Positions 14,092 to 14,139 of a stretch of 14,139 bases of DNA are shown one piece after another. The stretch lies in the NCBI GenBank assembly GCA_964394335.1, contig CAYMVZ010000065.1, positions 1 to 14,139 of the forward strand. The letters run 5' to 3'. The translations under genes and the position numbers were made by a program. This stretch comes from CAJXCL01 sp964394335 (GTDB taxonomy: Bacteria > Nitrospinota > Nitrospinia > CAJXCL01). The notes beneath the pieces were generated by a model. It had not been told where the DNA came from. It saw only the letters and a program-made list of their open reading frames with translations, and did no database searches. The number at the start of each line of letters is the position of its first letter. Position 1 is the stretch's first letter.

Positions 14092-14139
14092 AAAAACATA
14101 CGACTGGGTATTGCACTGGGCGGAAACCCCTTACGGCGC
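14078..14139 (+). CDS. N-terminus of probable YqaA/VTT (SNARE-associated, DedA-like) membrane protein, cut by right edge
   Basis: Only about 20 codons are present. From a TTG at 14078 the reading is LIRKTYDWVLHWAETPYG, which resembles the conserved start of YqaA-type VTT-domain membrane proteins (YDWVLxWAETPY). An in-frame stop at 14057 and no ATG between leave TTG as the likeliest start, overlapping the end of the upstream gene by 14 bases. The assignment rests on this short motif alone. Confidence 0.55.
   Translation, partial: MTLIRKTYDWVLHWAETPYG

Overview
The window is AT-rich bacterial chromosome and mostly housekeeping. The genes imply a Gram-negative-type envelope: a secretin, a Tat translocon and an M48 periplasmic-type protease. 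I see no phage, insertion-sequence transposase or CRISPR array. The lineage cannot be fixed from the sequence. The gene mix and low GC would suit an anammox planctomycete (Brocadiales) or another AT-rich deep-branching Gram-negative group; this is inference only.

Layout, left to right. (1) 2-1355 (+): the 3' part of a secretin-family gene entering from the left edge. It appears frameshifted at a seven-A run (151-157), and an Asp/Ser-rich acidic segment lies on each side of the secretin core. (2) 1401-1721 (-): an A-type Fe-S carrier (IscA/ErpA type), followed by about 440 bases without a gene that hold a cluster of hairpins. (3) 2160-4440 (-): a tight five-gene operon, transcribed as CoA-binding protein, TatA/B-like protein, TatC, acylphosphatase, DUF4416, with overlaps at the last three junctions. 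(4) 4574-6184 (+): a divergent pair, an M48 metalloprotease with a C-terminal LysM-like segment and a PAP2 phosphatase. (5) 6210-6953 (-): an HTH/S24 (LexA/CI-like) repressor lacking an obvious Ala-Gly cleavage site, with a dyad just upstream of its gene. (6) 7054-7278 (+): a promoter-like pair, a strongly structured 101-base element and tRNA-His(GTG). (7) 7325-10968 (+): mutL, guaB and a small membrane protein, almost without gaps. (8) 10969-11394: a gene-free stretch with heptameric CAG-type repeats and a 108-base palindromic, MITE-like element. (9) 11395-11766 (-): a QueD/PTPS-family enzyme. (10) 11886-14139 (+): an NfeD/ClpP-class membrane serine protease, an unrecognised exported protein with a recent internal duplication, and the first codons of a probable YqaA/VTT-family membrane protein cut by the right edge.

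How the genes fit together: tatA/B-tatC form a protein-export unit, and the M48 protease, PAP2 phosphatase and NfeD fit envelope maintenance. mutL-guaB joins mismatch repair to GMP synthesis by co-transcription rather than by obvious function. No classical defence or mobile system is visible. The less ordinary material is the frameshifted acidic secretin, the structured leader in front of tRNA-His, the non-cleavable-looking S24 repressor, the duplicated exported protein, and two classes of dispersed-looking intergenic repeats.
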